Below, in pieces: positions 29,075 to 38,753 of a stretch of 64,000 nt of DNA. The translations under genes were made by a program, and so were the position numbers. How positions within the stretch are numbered: position 1 is the stretch's first letter; each line of letters starts with the position of its first letter. The stretch is taken from contig NZ_JADHDW010000002.1 in NCBI RefSeq assembly GCF_016820555.1, positions 257,736 to 321,735 on the forward strand, read 5' to 3'. The stretch is from Bacillus sp. REN10. Its GTDB lineage: Bacteria > Bacillota > Bacilli > Bacillales > Domibacillaceae. Under the pieces are notes generated by a model. That model was not told the DNA's origin and searched no databases. It worked only from the letters and a program-made list of their open reading frames with translations.

Positions 29075-32000
29075 ATGTTCCTGAAGAGATTGGAAATCTT
29101 AGGTTTTAAGTCTTTTGCAGAGCGCATTTCTGTCGATTTTGTCGATGGAGTTACAGCGGTGGTTGGTCCGAATGGATCCGGAAAAAGCAATATTACTGAT
29201 GCCATTCGCTGGGTATTAGGAGAACAGTCAGCTAAAAGTTTACGCGGTGGAAAAATGGAAGATGTGATTTTTGCAGGAAGTGATACTCGAAGAGCCCTCA
29301 ATTTTGCTGAAGTCACGTTAACTTTAAATAATGAAAAGCAGGTTCTGCCGATTGAATACAATGAAGTCAATGTCACAAGAAGGGTCTACCGATCAGGAGA
29401 TAGTGAGTATTTCATCAATAAACAATCGTGCCGGTTAAAGGATATTGTCGAACTGTTTATGGACTCCGGTCTTGGAAAAGAGGCCTTTTCGATTATTGGC
29501 CAAGGGAAAGTAGAAGAAATATTAAACAGCAAACCTGAAGATCGGCGCGCAATTTTTGAAGAAGCAGCTGGTGTTCTTAAATACAAAGTGCGTAAGCGAA
29601 AAGCGGAACAAAAACTGACTGAAACACAGGAAAACTTAAATCGTGTTCAAGACATTTTATACGAGCTTGAAAGTCAAGTAGAGCCGCTGCGAATTCAGGC
29701 TTCCATGGCAAAAGACTACCTTGAGAAGAAAGAGGAGCTGAAAACATATGATATCGCCTCTATCGTTCATGACATCGATCAGCTCCATGCCGAATGGGAA
29801 AGGTTAAAGGAAAGCTTTACTTTGCATCAGCAAAAAGAAATGCAGCTGTCTGCTAATTTGCAAAGTAAAGAAGCCTCAACAGCAGCGTTAAGGGACCAAA
29901 TAACAGCACTTGATGAATCTGTTAACGATTTGCAAACTGTTTTATTAGCAGCTAGTGAGGAACTAGAAAAATTAGAAGGCCGCAAGCAAGTATTAAAAGA
30001 GCGTAAAAAAAATGCTGTTCAAAATGAAGGTCAGTTAGCTGATTATATGAAAGAAACGAAAGAGAAAATAGCGGAGCTTTCGCAACAAGCACAAGCGCTT
30101 GAGCAAAAGGTGCAGGCAGATCGGCTAGAAGAGGAACAATTGCGTCATCAGCTCAGTGAAAAGCAAAAGGAAATGCAAACGTTATCGCAAGATTTAGAGG
30201 CGAAAATTGAGTCATTAAAGGCTGATTATATTGAAGGGCTCAATGAACAGGCTTCAGCGAAAAACGAGCTTCATAATTTATCTCAACAAATGGAACAGTT
30301 GACTCGTCGCAGAGAAAGAATTGATGGCGAAAACGAAAAACAAGTAGCTGAAAGACAGCAAATTGAGATCAGTAAAAAAGAAATTGAGGAAAAATTAACT
30401 ACGGCCCAACATGAGCTGACTTTGCATGTTGAAGCGTTTCGAAGCGGGCAACAAACGTTAGAGGCGCTGAAAGCTAAGTATACAAAACAAGAATCAAATT
30501 TATATCAAGCCTACAAAATTTTGCAAGACGCTAAGTCAAGAAAAGAGATGCTAGAGTCTTTAGAAGAGGATTATTCTGGCTTCTTTCAAGGTGTAAAAGA
30601 AATATTAAAAGCGAGAGATCATACACTTTCAGGCATTGAAGGTGCAGTAGCTGAAGTGATTGATGTGCCTAAAGAGTATGAAACAGCGATTGAAATCGCC
30701 CTCGGCAGCAGTATGCAGCATATTATTACTCAAGATGAAGCGTCCGCTCGAGCAGCAATTGCTTATTTGAAAACGAATCGTTATGGTCGTGCCACTTTCC
30801 TACCTTTAACAGCTATGAAAGAGAAAGTATTCCCGGCAGTCGTTCTTTCTCAGCTCGAAAATGATGCCCGTTTTATTGGAATTGCTTCGAATTTGATTCG
30901 ATATGATGAACGATATAAACAGGCAATTAGGAGCATTTTAGGTCTTGTTGTCATTGCAAAGGACTTAACAGGAGCAAATGAATTAGCGAAAATGCTCGGT
31001 TACCGCTATCGAATCGTTACATTAGACGGAGATGTCGTCAATCCAGGAGGTTCGATGACAGGAGGGGCAATGAAACAAAAAGCCAGCTCCTTATTAACCC
31101 GTAAAAATGAGCTGGAGGATTTAAAGACAAAACTGGCTTCTATGGAAGAGAAAACAGCCACGGTTGAGCGTGAAGTCAAGAAGCTGAAAGAAACGATTGC
31201 TAAAAATGAAATCTTGCTTGAAGGTATGCGCACTAAAGGCGAACAATTGAGAGCATCAGAGCAGCAATGGAAAAATGAACTGCTTGAGTGGCAGTTTTCT
31301 TATCAAACGATCAACGAACGTTTATCGTTGTATGATAGGGAGAAAAAAGAATTCCAAGAGGAAAAAGAAAGACTTGTTCACCGCTATCAATCTGTTGAAC
31401 AACGATTGGCTCATCAACAAGAAGAAATAAAGGCACTAGATGCTGAAATTAAGAATTTAACTGAAAAAAGGAAGCAGGAAAGCTCATTAAAAGAATCTTT
31501 ACTGCAGTCGATGAGCGACACGAAATCGATGCTTGCTGTTAAGAAAGAACAATTATTCACTGGTCAAACTCGACTAGAACAAGTGCAAAAAGAATTAGCT
31601 GAGACTAAAAAGAAACAGCTGCAATGGGAAGAAGAATTGCACTGGCTCAAATCAGAAATGTCTTCTAGCCATCAGGGGGAAGAAGAGCTTGAGCAAGCGG
31701 CACGCATGAAGCAAATTGATAAAGAGCAGACGGTTACACTCATTTCTTTGCGCAGGAAAGAACGTTTAGAGAAACAGCAAAAGCTAGAAGGGGAAGAGCT
31801 AGAACTAAAAGAGTTAAGGCGGCTTCATAAAGCAATGAGTGAGGCAGTTCAAGATGAAGAAGTGAAAATCAATCGTCTCGATGTGGAAATAGAAAATCGC
31901 CTAGAGCAATTACGCAAAGATTATGCCATGTCTTATGAATATGCAAAAGACACCTATCCTTTGCCGTTTCCGATAGACGAAGTGCGCAAAAAAGTGAAAT

Positions 32001-32650
32001 TGATTAAGTTGTCGATTGAGGAGCTTGGCACTGTCAACATCGGAGCCATTGATGAATATGAGCGTGTATATGAACGGTATACGTTTCTTGAAGAACAGCG
32101 AGTAGATTTGCAAGAGGCGAAAGATACACTGATGCAAGTGATTGAAGAAATGGATGTTGAAATGACGAAGAGATTTAAGGAAACATTCCAAGCGATCAGC
32201 TCTCACTTTTTGCCGGTCTTTCAAGCGCTGTTTGGCGGAGGAAGAGCGGAATTGAAATTGACGGAGCCGAATGATTTGCTTCATACAGGTGTAGACATTG
32301 TTGCACAGCCTCCAGGGAAAAAGTTGCAAAACTTAAGCCTTTTATCTGGCGGAGAACGAGCATTGACGGCGATTGCCTTATTGTTCTCGATTTTGAAAGT
32401 GCGCCCTGTTCCGTTTTGTGTGCTCGATGAGGTCGAAGCGGCATTGGACGAGGCAAATGTTTATCGTTTTAGTAAGTATTTAAAACAATTCAGTGAGGAG
32501 ACGCAATTCATTGTTATTACTCACCGCAAGGGCACAATGGAGGAAGCGGATGTGTTATATGGAGTGACGATGGAGGAATCGGGTGTCTCTCGATTAGTGT
32601 CTGTTCGGATGGAAGAAACACCGCAATTGAAGGAGGAAATGGTGAAATGA
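29075..32650 (+). CDS. smc: chromosome partition protein SMC
   Basis: The condensin ATPase, which works with ScpA and ScpB to organise the origin region. 1191 residues. The head has Walker A GPNGSGKSN (31–39). Long coiled coils cover about 170–500 and 680–1020. The hinge lies near 520–640 and the GGSMTGG segment follows it. The C-terminal head has the ABC signature LLSGGERAL near 1089 and Walker B FCVLDEVEAALDE. The last four bases overlap ftsY. Confidence 0.96.
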   Translation: MFLKRLEILGFKSFAERISVDFVDGVTAVVGPNGSGKSNITDAIRWVLGEQSAKSLRGGKMEDVIFAGSDTRRALNFAEVTLTLNNEKQVLPIEYNEVNVTRRVYRSGDSEYFINKQSCRLKDIVELFMDSGLGKEAFSIIGQGKVEEILNSKPEDRRAIFEEAAGVLKYKVRKRKAEQKLTETQENLNRVQDILYELESQVEPLRIQASMAKDYLEKKEELKTYDIASIVHDIDQLHAEWERLKESFTLHQQKEMQLSANLQSKEASTAALRDQITALDESVNDLQTVLLAASEELEKLEGRKQVLKERKKNAVQNEGQLADYMKETKEKIAELSQQAQALEQKVQADRLEEEQLRHQLSEKQKEMQTLSQDLEAKIESLKADYIEGLNEQASAKNELHNLSQQMEQLTRRRERIDGENEKQVAERQQIEISKKEIEEKLTTAQHELTLHVEAFRSGQQTLEALKAKYTKQESNLYQAYKILQDAKSRKEMLESLEEDYSGFFQGVKEILKARDHTLSGIEGAVAEVIDVPKEYETAIEIALGSSMQHIITQDEASARAAIAYLKTNRYGRATFLPLTAMKEKVFPAVVLSQLENDARFIGIASNLIRYDERYKQAIRSILGLVVIAKDLTGANELAKMLGYRYRIVTLDGDVVNPGGSMTGGAMKQKASSLLTRKNELEDLKTKLASMEEKTATVEREVKKLKETIAKNEILLEGMRTKGEQLRASEQQWKNELLEWQFSYQTINERLSLYDREKKEFQEEKERLVHRYQSVEQRLAHQQEEIKALDAEIKNLTEKRKQESSLKESLLQSMSDTKSMLAVKKEQLFTGQTRLEQVQKELAETKKKQLQWEEELHWLKSEMSSSHQGEEELEQAARMKQIDKEQTVTLISLRRKERLEKQQKLEGEELELKELRRLHKAMSEAVQDEEVKINRLDVEIENRLEQLRKDYAMSYEYAKDTYPLPFPIDEVRKKVKLIKLSIEELGTVNIGAIDEYERVYERYTFLEEQRVDLQEAKDTLMQVIEEMDVEMTKRFKETFQAISSHFLPVFQALFGGGRAELKLTEPNDLLHTGVDIVAQPPGKKLQNLSLLSGGERALTAIALLFSILKVRPVPFCVLDEVEAALDEANVYRFSKYLKQFSEETQFIVITHRKGTMEEADVLYGVTMEESGVSRLVSVRMEETPQLKEEMVK

Positions 32651-33639
32651 GTTTTTTTAAAAAGTTAAAAGAGAAGTTTACAGCCACAACTGATCAAGCA
32701 ACCGAAAAGTTCAAATCCGGTTTGACGAAAACGCGAGATAATTTTTCTAATAAAGTGAATGATCTTGTCGCTCGCTATCGCAAAATTGATGAGGACTTTT
32801 TTGAGGAATTAGAAGAGATTTTAATCGGAGCTGATGTGGGCTTTGAGATCGTAATGGAGTTAGTAGAGCAGCTTAAATTTGAAGTGAAACGCCGCAATAC
32901 AAAGGATCCGGCAGAAGTGCAAGATATTATTACAGAGAAATTAGTAGAGATTTATCAAGCCGGTGAAGGTACGCCAAATGAAATAAACATTCAAGAGAAT
33001 GATTTAACAGTCATTTTGTTCGTTGGTGTCAATGGTGTCGGCAAGACAACAACCATTGGTAAGCTCGCTCATAAGTATAAATCTGAAGGGAAAAAAGTGC
33101 TGCTTGCTGCCGGAGATACATTCCGTGCTGGAGCGATTGATCAATTAGAAGTATGGGGAGAACGAACAGGTGTTGACGTTATTAAGCAAGGAGAAGGCTC
33201 GGATCCGGCGGCGGTCATGTATGATGCTGTTCGTGCCGCTAAATCCAGAAATGTAGATATTTTGCTTTGTGACACGGCTGGAAGACTGCAAAATAAAGTC
33301 AACTTAATGAATGAGTTAGAAAAAGTAAAACGAGTCATTGAGCGTGAGATTCCAGGGGCTCCGCATGAGGTGTTGATCGTTCTTGATGCGACAACAGGAC
33401 AAAATGCTATGGTTCAAGCGAAAACATTTAAAGAAGCAACGGATGTATCCGGCATCGTGTTAACCAAGTTAGATGGAACGGCAAAGGGTGGCATTGTTCT
33501 TGCCATCCGAAAAGAACTGGATATTCCAGTGAAGTTCGTTGGATTAGGAGAGAAAATGGACGACCTTCAGCCATTCGATGCCGAAAAATATGTATACGGT
33601 TTATTCTCTGGTTTACAAATGGAGGAGAAAGAAGAATAA
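32647..33639 (+). CDS. ftsY: signal recognition particle receptor FtsY
   Basis: The SRP receptor GTPase, which docks ribosome–SRP complexes at the membrane for co-translational insertion. 330 residues: a short charged A region, then the N domain and the G domain with G1 GVNGVGKTT (127–135), DTFRAGAIDQLE, DTAGR and TKLDGTAKGG. The ATG overlaps the smc stop by 4 bp. Its partner Ffh is encoded two genes downstream. Confidence 0.96.
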   Translation: MSFFKKLKEKFTATTDQATEKFKSGLTKTRDNFSNKVNDLVARYRKIDEDFFEELEEILIGADVGFEIVMELVEQLKFEVKRRNTKDPAEVQDIITEKLVEIYQAGEGTPNEINIQENDLTVILFVGVNGVGKTTTIGKLAHKYKSEGKKVLLAAGDTFRAGAIDQLEVWGERTGVDVIKQGEGSDPAAVMYDAVRAAKSRNVDILLCDTAGRLQNKVNLMNELEKVKRVIEREIPGAPHEVLIVLDATTGQNAMVQAKTFKEATDVSGIVLTKLDGTAKGGIVLAIRKELDIPVKFVGLGEKMDDLQPFDAEKYVYGLFSGLQMEEKEE

Positions 33640-33655
33640 GTCGGTGTTTCCTTTA

Positions 33656-33709
33656 TCTCATACGGCTCGCTACAGTCCATACGTCGCTAAACAGCGCCTT
33701 CCGCTTTTC
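33656..33709 (-). repeat. candidate dispersed repeat, copy A (between ftsY and ylxM)
   Basis: Read on the minus strand, this noncoding segment starts CGAAAAGCGGAAGGCG and continues with AGCGACGTATGGACTG and GAGCCGTATGAG. It is more GC-rich than the flanking DNA. It shares the GAAAAGCGGAA core with copy B after ffh, in the opposite orientation. Repeats of this general look recur between genes in Bacillaceae as far as I recall, so the family is an inference. Confidence 0.45.
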
Positions 33710-33729
33710 GATTATGTAAAGTTTTTTTC

Positions 33730-33758
33730 TTGACATTGGTTTTGTTTGTGAGTACAAT
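33730..33758 (+). promoter_or_regulatory. strong sigma-A promoter for ylxM-ffh
   Basis: TTGACA (33730–33735) and TACAAT (33753–33758) are spaced by exactly 17 bp, 44 bp before the ylxM GTG. It lets the SRP genes be made independently of smc-ftsY. Confidence 0.85.
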
Positions 33759-33801
33759 ATTCGAGTGTAAAGGTTTTTAACTTAACAAAGGGGGGCTTTG
33801 G

Positions 33802-34116
33802 GTGCTTGAAAAGACGACGAGAATGAATTACTTATATGATTTTTATCAATCGTTGTTAACTGAAAAGCAGCGAAGTTATATGTCCCTTTATTATTTGGAT
33901 GATTTCTCTCTTGGTGAAATTGCGGAGGAGTATGGAGTGAGCCGTCAAGCGGTTTATGACAATATTAAACGCACGGAATCTATGTTGGAGGAATATGAAA
34001 GTAAGTTGTTTTTATTCAAAAAATTTCAAGAGCGCACGAAGCTATTGCAGAAGTTGAAAAAAGTGACTTCTGACAAGGAATGGCCTATTCTCGAAGCGCT
34101 GGAGAAATTAGATTAG
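33802..34116 (+). CDS. ylxM: YlxM/p13 family helix-turn-helix protein of the SRP operon
   Basis: A 104-residue protein with a sigma-70 region 4-like [19 protein letters not shown] (about 19–34) and [20 protein letters not shown] (about 37–56). The family is always found just before ffh in Gram-positive bacteria and is linked to the SRP pathway. The Streptococcus homologue modulates SRP activity. The start is GTG 33802 behind AAGGGGGG. It lies 12 bp before ffh and shares its promoter. Confidence 0.92.
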   Translation: MLEKTTRMNYLYDFYQSLLTEKQRSYMSLYYLDDFSLGEIAEEYGVSRQAVYDNIKRTESMLEEYESKLFLFKKFQERTKLLQKLKKVTSDKEWPILEALEKLD

Positions 34117-34128
34117 GAGGCGGCACAG

Positions 34129-35478
34129 ATGGCATTTGAAGGATTAGCCGACCGACTGCAAAATACGATGCAAAAAATCCGAGGCAAAGGAAAAGTAACC
34201 GAAGCAGATGTAAAGGAAATGATGCGTGAAGTGCGTCTCGCCCTTTTAGAAGCGGATGTTAACTTTAAAGTTGTCAAAGATTTTGTAAAAAAAGTCAGTG
34301 AGCGCTCCGTCGGTCAAGAGGTCATGAAAAGCTTAACTCCCGGTCAGCAGGTCATTAAAGTAGTTAAGGAAGAATTGACAGCGTTGATGGGGGGAGAGCA
34401 AAGTCAAATTGCTGTGGCTAAGCGACCGCCAACGGTCATTATGATGGTTGGTTTGCAAGGTGCTGGTAAAACGACAACGACAGGAAAACTGGCGAATTTG
34501 CTTCGTAAGCGCTATAATCGCAAACCGTTATTAGTTGCTGCCGATATTTATCGACCCGCTGCCATTAAGCAGTTGGAGACTCTCGGAAAGCAATTAAATA
34601 TGCCTGTGTTTTCGTTAGGCGATCAAGTGAGTCCTGTGGAAATTGCTAAACAAGCAATTGAAAAAGCGAAAGCTGATCATCATGATTATGTTTTGATTGA
34701 TACAGCGGGGCGTCTGCACGTCGATGAAGCGTTAATGGACGAACTAAAGCAAATTAAAGAGCTGACAAACCCTGATGAAATCTTCCTTGTTGTTGATGCA
34801 ATGACAGGTCAAGATGCTGTCAATGTCGCTCAAAGCTTTAATGATCAACTTGGCGTAACGGGCGTTGTGTTAACCAAACTTGATGGTGATACACGCGGAG
34901 GGGCTGCTTTGTCCATTCGTGCAGTCACTGACAAACCGATTAAGTTTGCCGGAATGGGAGAAAAGCTAGATGCGCTAGAACCTTTTCACCCGGAACGGAT
35001 GGCTTCGCGAATTCTTGGCATGGGGGATGTGCTCACCTTAATTGAGAAAGCACAATCCAATGTTGATGAAGAGAAAGCCAAAGAGCTAGAACAGAAAATG
35101 AGAACAATGTCGTTCACATTTGATGACTTCCTCGATCAATTAGGTCAAGTTCGTTCAATGGGACCTTTAGATGAAATCATTAAAATGCTTCCAGGAGCGA
35201 ATAAAATTAAAGGCTTAAATAATATTCAAGTCGATGATAAACAAATTGGCCATATTGAAGCGATCATTCGCTCGATGACAAAGGAAGAAAAGCAACATCC
35301 TGAAATCATTAGCGCGGGTCGCAAAAAGCGAATTGCTAAGGGGAGCGGTACATCCATCCAAGAGGTGAACCGTCTACTTAAGCAATTCGAGGAAATGAAA
35401 AAAATGATGAAACAAATGTCTGGTATGCAGCAAAAAGGAAAGAAAAAAGGCATGCCATTCAAATTTCCTTTTATGTAA
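34129..35478 (+). CDS. ffh: signal recognition particle protein Ffh (SRP54)
   Basis: The GTPase subunit of SRP, which binds 4.5S/6S RNA and signal sequences. The N domain covers 1–90. The G domain has GLQGAGKTT (108–116), DTAGR and TKLDGDTRGG. The C-terminal M domain, about 300–449, is methionine-rich (MKKMMKQMSGMQ) and contains the RNA-binding SGTSIQEVNRLLKQF. 449 residues, normal. The ATG is preceded by AGGAGGCGG. Confidence 0.96.
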   Translation: MAFEGLADRLQNTMQKIRGKGKVTEADVKEMMREVRLALLEADVNFKVVKDFVKKVSERSVGQEVMKSLTPGQQVIKVVKEELTALMGGEQSQIAVAKRPPTVIMMVGLQGAGKTTTTGKLANLLRKRYNRKPLLVAADIYRPAAIKQLETLGKQLNMPVFSLGDQVSPVEIAKQAIEKAKADHHDYVLIDTAGRLHVDEALMDELKQIKELTNPDEIFLVVDAMTGQDAVNVAQSFNDQLGVTGVVLTKLDGDTRGGAALSIRAVTDKPIKFAGMGEKLDALEPFHPERMASRILGMGDVLTLIEKAQSNVDEEKAKELEQKMRTMSFTFDDFLDQLGQVRSMGPLDEIIKMLPGANKIKGLNNIQVDDKQIGHIEAIIRSMTKEEKQHPEIISAGRKKRIAKGSGTSIQEVNRLLKQFEEMKKMMKQMSGMQQKGKKKGMPFKFPFM

Positions 35479-35519
35479 GGAAAAGCGGAAACAGCCGGTT
35501 AGACTCGGCAGAGCTAGAC
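35479..35519 (+). repeat. candidate dispersed repeat, copy B (after ffh)
   Basis: Immediately after the ffh stop, GGAAAAGCGGAAACAGCCGG leads into TTAGACTCGGCAGAGCTAGAC. It shares the GAAAAGCGGAA core with copy A before ylxM but points the other way. A short GCCG/CGGC stem is present without a T run, so it is a poor intrinsic terminator. Confidence 0.4.
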
Positions 35520-35528
35520 AAAATGTAA

Positions 35529-35879
<351 letters not shown>

Positions 35880-35895
35880 TAAGTAGCAATCAATT

Positions 35896-35919
35896 AGGGA
35901 GGAGAAAACCTCCCTTTTT
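35896..35919 (+). terminator. intrinsic terminator after rpsP
   Basis: AGGGAGG (35896–35902) pairs with CCTCCCT (35909–35915) around AGAAAA and is followed by TTTT. It occupies the position where khpA would be expected. A TATAAT at 35925–35930 follows, but without a clear -35. Confidence 0.82.
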
Positions 35920-35968
35920 GTGTATATAATTATCATTTCTTCCCTAAAATGAATGGGAGGTTCTAGCC

Positions 35969-36355
35969 ATGTACATTTTGCAAACAGTCATCGTGAAACA
36001 GGTATTAACTGAAAAAATGAAGCGTCAGCTACTCCTTTCATATGAGGAGCAAAAGAGCCAGCTCCAAAGAGAATACGAACAGCTTCGTTTTGAGCAAAAG
36101 AAAGCGGAGAAGAAGTACAAAAATAGCCAAAAAGAGAGTGTTCAGCTATATGAAAGAGAAATGCAAAAGCGTTTAGATAAAATCCAAAACATCGAATTTC
36201 AAGTCAATCAGTTAAGCCTATTACCGCTAGGAAGGGAACTGAAAGAAAAAGAGCTTCAGACGATGACAGAAGTGAATGTCGGTGACCGCTGGAGCGATAT
36301 TGAAAACGAGAAAACGATCGTCATTAAAGATGGCATCATCATTGACATTCGATAG
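35969..36355 (+). CDS. ylqD: YlqD family protein, function unknown
   Basis: 128 residues, the same length as B. subtilis YlqD. The middle (about 20–75) is a charged Glu/Lys/Gln-rich heptad region likely to form a coiled coil. The C-terminus has the conserved [10 protein letters not shown] and [26 protein letters not shown]-type ending. The family always stands near rimM and trmD in Bacilli, suggesting a link to ribosome assembly, but no activity is known to me. The ATG lies behind GGGAGG. Confidence 0.85.
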   Translation: MYILQTVIVKQVLTEKMKRQLLLSYEEQKSQLQREYEQLRFEQKKAEKKYKNSQKESVQLYEREMQKRLDKIQNIEFQVNQLSLLPLGRELKEKELQTMTEVNVGDRWSDIENEKTIVIKDGIIIDIR

Positions 36356-36369
36356 AGGTGAAACACAAG

Positions 36370-36888
36370 ATGGAAAAGTGGTTTAATGTTGGAAAAATTG
36401 TCAACACTCACGGTATTCGTGGGGAAATAAGAGTGATTTCACGAACGGACTTTCCAGATGAAAGATATAAGGTAGGCAATGTGCTGTACTTGTTTACGCA
36501 AGAGGAAACAGAAGGGAAGCCTGTTATTGTGGCTTCTCACCGTCAGCATAAAAACTTTGATTTGCTGACGTTAGAAGGGTACGACAACATCAATCAAGTT
36601 GAACCTTTAAAAGGGGCTTTATTAAAAATTAAAGAAAGCCAGCTTGGTGAATTGCCAGAAGGGGAATATTATTTTCATGAAATCATCGGATGCGCTGTAC
36701 AAACGCTCGATGGCGAAGAAATCGGGAAAGTAAAGGAAATCTTAACACCTGGCGCCAATGATGTGTGGGTGGTGAAAGGTGAAAAAGGAAAAGAACATTA
36801 TATCCCTTATATTGAGCAAGTTGTCAAAAAGGTAGATATAAAGGAGAAAGTGATTATTATTGAACCGATGGAAGGGCTTCTATCATGA
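36370..36888 (+). CDS. rimM: ribosome maturation factor RimM
   Basis: A 30S maturation factor that binds S19. 172 residues from ATG 36370 ([19 protein letters not shown]). The N-terminal RimM beta-barrel is followed by a PRC-barrel with [28 protein letters not shown] and [12 protein letters not shown] four codons upstream overlaps the GAGGTG ribosome site, so the ATG is preferred. Its stop overlaps trmD by 4 bp. Confidence 0.94.
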   Translation: MEKWFNVGKIVNTHGIRGEIRVISRTDFPDERYKVGNVLYLFTQEETEGKPVIVASHRQHKNFDLLTLEGYDNINQVEPLKGALLKIKESQLGELPEGEYYFHEIIGCAVQTLDGEEIGKVKEILTPGANDVWVVKGEKGKEHYIPYIEQVVKKVDIKEKVIIIEPMEGLLS

Positions 36889-37631
36889 TGAATATCGACG
36901 TTTTATCGCTGTTTCCGGAAATGTTTCAAGGTGTCTTTCATTCTTCTATGCTAAAAAAAGCAGCCGATAAGGGGAAAGTCCAATACAACGTCGTTAATTT
37001 CCGTGAATTTGCTGAAGGGAAGCATCATACGGTGGATGATTATCCTTACGGCGGAGGAGCTGGAATGGTGTTAAAGCCTCAGCCTGTATTTGATGCAGTC
37101 GCTCATTTAAAAGAGAAAGCTTCCTCCTCGCAGCCTCGAATTATATTAATGTGTCCTCAAGGAGAGCGATATACACAAAAAAAAGCCGAAGAGCTAGCTA
37201 AGGAAGAGCATTTAATTTTTATTTGTGGCCACTATGAAGGATATGATGAAAGAATTAGAGAGCATCTTGTTACCGATGAAATTTCGATAGGTGATTATGT
37301 GTTAACAGGCGGAGAGCTTGGAGCAATGGTTGTGGCGGATAGTGTGGTTCGTTTGCTGCCGGATGTGTTAGGAAATGAAGCTTCCCCTGTGCTGGACTCT
37401 TTCTCATCTGGTTTGCTCGAGCACCCGCAGTATACAAGACCAGCTGATTTCCGAGGGTGGAAAGTGCCGGATGTTCTTCTTTCAGGAAATCACCGATTAA
37501 TTGATGAATGGCGTGATCAACAGTCATTAAGACGCACATGGGAACGTAGACCGGATTTATTAGACAAATATCCATTAACTGAGCGACAATTGACTTGGAT
37601 CCATCAGTGGAATCAACAAAAAAGAACTTGA
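36885..37631 (+). CDS. trmD: tRNA (guanine-37-N1)-methyltransferase TrmD
   Basis: It methylates G37 of tRNAs that read CNN codons, preventing frameshifts. A SPOUT-class knotted methyltransferase of 248 residues. Family segments are [28 protein letters not shown], the knot region [15 protein letters not shown], and the C-terminal [11 protein letters not shown]. Two adjacent ATGs occur; the first overlaps the rimM stop (ATGA). The rplS promoter overlaps its stop codon. Confidence 0.96.
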   Translation: MMNIDVLSLFPEMFQGVFHSSMLKKAADKGKVQYNVVNFREFAEGKHHTVDDYPYGGGAGMVLKPQPVFDAVAHLKEKASSSQPRIILMCPQGERYTQKKAEELAKEEHLIFICGHYEGYDERIREHLVTDEISIGDYVLTGGELGAMVVADSVVRLLPDVLGNEASPVLDSFSSGLLEHPQYTRPADFRGWKVPDVLLSGNHRLIDEWRDQQSLRRTWERRPDLLDKYPLTERQLTWIHQWNQQKRT

Positions 37632-37656
37632 TTTATTCATCCGGTTTTGATAGAAT
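37628..37656 (+). promoter_or_regulatory. sigma-A promoter of rplS
   Basis: TTGATT (37628–37633) and TAGAAT (37651–37656) are 17 bp apart. The -35 overlaps the trmD stop codon. The resulting transcript would carry a leader of about 90 nt before the rplS ATG. Confidence 0.75.
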
Positions 37657-37663
37657 TTACAAG

Positions 37664-37755
37664 TGGTTTGTAGCAAAAGCTGCAGCCGTTAAAACGGTGT
37701 TCCGCTGGGGCGAATGATAGCCGATAAGAGCATCTGTTAGAAGGAGAGGAATATA
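37664..37755 (+). promoter_or_regulatory. structured 5' leader of rplS, probable L19 leader
   Basis: Between the promoter and rplS lies a GC-rich leader unlike the other AT-rich gaps. It contains a small hairpin CCGTT-AA-AACGG (37686–37697), TTCCGCTGGGGCG and GATAGCC-type elements, then the AAGGAGAGG ribosome site. Firmicutes are known to carry an autoregulatory L19 leader in this position. The assignment is by position and structured look only, since the fold was not computed. Confidence 0.55.
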
Positions 37756-38100
37756 ATGCAAAAATTAATTCAAGAACTTACTCAAGAACAACTTCGTTCA
37801 GATCTACCATCTTTCCGTCCTGGAGATACAGTTCGCGTACACGTAAAAGTTATCGAGGGTACTCGTGAGCGTATTCAGGTATTTGAAGGGGTAGTTATCA
37901 AACGTCGTGGTGGCGGAATTAGCGAGACATTTACTGTTCGCAAAATTTCTTATGGTGTAGGTGTGGAACGTACATTCCCGCTTCATACACCAAAAATCGC
38001 TCAAATTGAAGTGATTCGCCGCGGTAAAGTTCGTCGTGCGAAACTTTACTACTTACGTAACCTTCGTGGTAAAGCTGCTCGTATTAAAGAAATTCGATAA
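37756..38100 (+). CDS. rplS: 50S ribosomal protein L19
   Basis: 114 residues: [20 protein letters not shown], then [22 protein letters not shown]-type L19 core and [16 protein letters not shown]. It lies at the 30S–50S interface. The ATG at 37756 follows AAGGAGAGG. It is followed by a strong terminator, so with its own promoter it is probably a single transcript unit as well as part of the trmD read-through. Confidence 0.97.
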   Translation: MQKLIQELTQEQLRSDLPSFRPGDTVRVHVKVIEGTRERIQVFEGVVIKRRGGGISETFTVRKISYGVGVERTFPLHTPKIAQIEVIRRGKVRRAKLYYLRNLRGKAARIKEIR

Positions 38101-38118
38101 TGATGTAACATTTGCGAA

Positions 38119-38144
38119 AGGAGCTTGGAAACAAGCTCCTTTTT
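38119..38144 (+). terminator. intrinsic terminator after rplS
   Basis: AGGAGCTT (38119–38126) pairs perfectly with AAGCTCCT (38133–38140) around GGAAAC and is followed by five T residues. Confidence 0.9.
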
Positions 38145-38216
38145 CAATCTCATTTACTTTTCTTGAAACGTTTTTACATGATATGATTGTAATATAAAAA
38201 ATAGGTGGTGGTTATT

Positions 38217-38753
38217 TTGGCGAAGGAGAAAAACGAATTTTGGGAATGGACAAAAGCTTTTTTAATTGCAATTGGACTTGCAGCTATCATTCGATATTTT
38301 ATCATTGCACCGATCGTTGTAGACGGGGAGTCCATGATGCCGACTTTGCACAATGGAGATTGGATGATTGTCAATAAAATCGGTGGTCCAGAGCGATTTG
38401 ATATCGTTGTCTTCCATGCCCCAGAAAATAAAGATTATATTAAACGGGTGATAGGGCTTCCTGGAGATACGGTTGAGTATAAAAACGATAAATTGTACAT
38501 TAATGGTAAATACTATGAGGAACCATATTTAGATGAATATAAGGCGAAAGAGCCTGGTCCGCTCACGCCAGATTTTACTTTAGAGGAAATAACGGGACGG
38601 AAAACAGTGCCTGAAGGAGAGATTTTTGTTCTTGGTGATAATCGCCTTTATAGCAAAGATGGACGCCACATCGGGACAGTCAGTATGGATGAAGTAGTCG
38701 GAAGTACAAATGTTGTTTTCTGGCCTCTAGGCAGCATGCGCTTAGTCGATTAA
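38217..38753 (+). CDS. lepB: type I signal peptidase
   Basis: A membrane-anchored Ser/Lys protease that removes signal peptides outside the membrane. 178 residues from TTG 38217 (MAKEKNEFWEWTKAF). One N-terminal membrane helix lies at about 11–30. The catalytic Ser39 is in GESMMPTL and the general base Lys76 in YIKRVIGLPGD. Box E is GDNRLYSKDGRH. AGGTGGTGG stands 6–12 bases before the TTG. A GTG at 38205 would overlap that site. It is inserted between rplS and rbgA, which are neighbours in B. subtilis. Confidence 0.93.
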   Translation: MAKEKNEFWEWTKAFLIAIGLAAIIRYFIIAPIVVDGESMMPTLHNGDWMIVNKIGGPERFDIVVFHAPENKDYIKRVIGLPGDTVEYKNDKLYINGKYYEEPYLDEYKAKEPGPLTPDFTLEEITGRKTVPEGEIFVLGDNRLYSKDGRHIGTVSMDEVVGSTNVVFWPLGSMRLVD

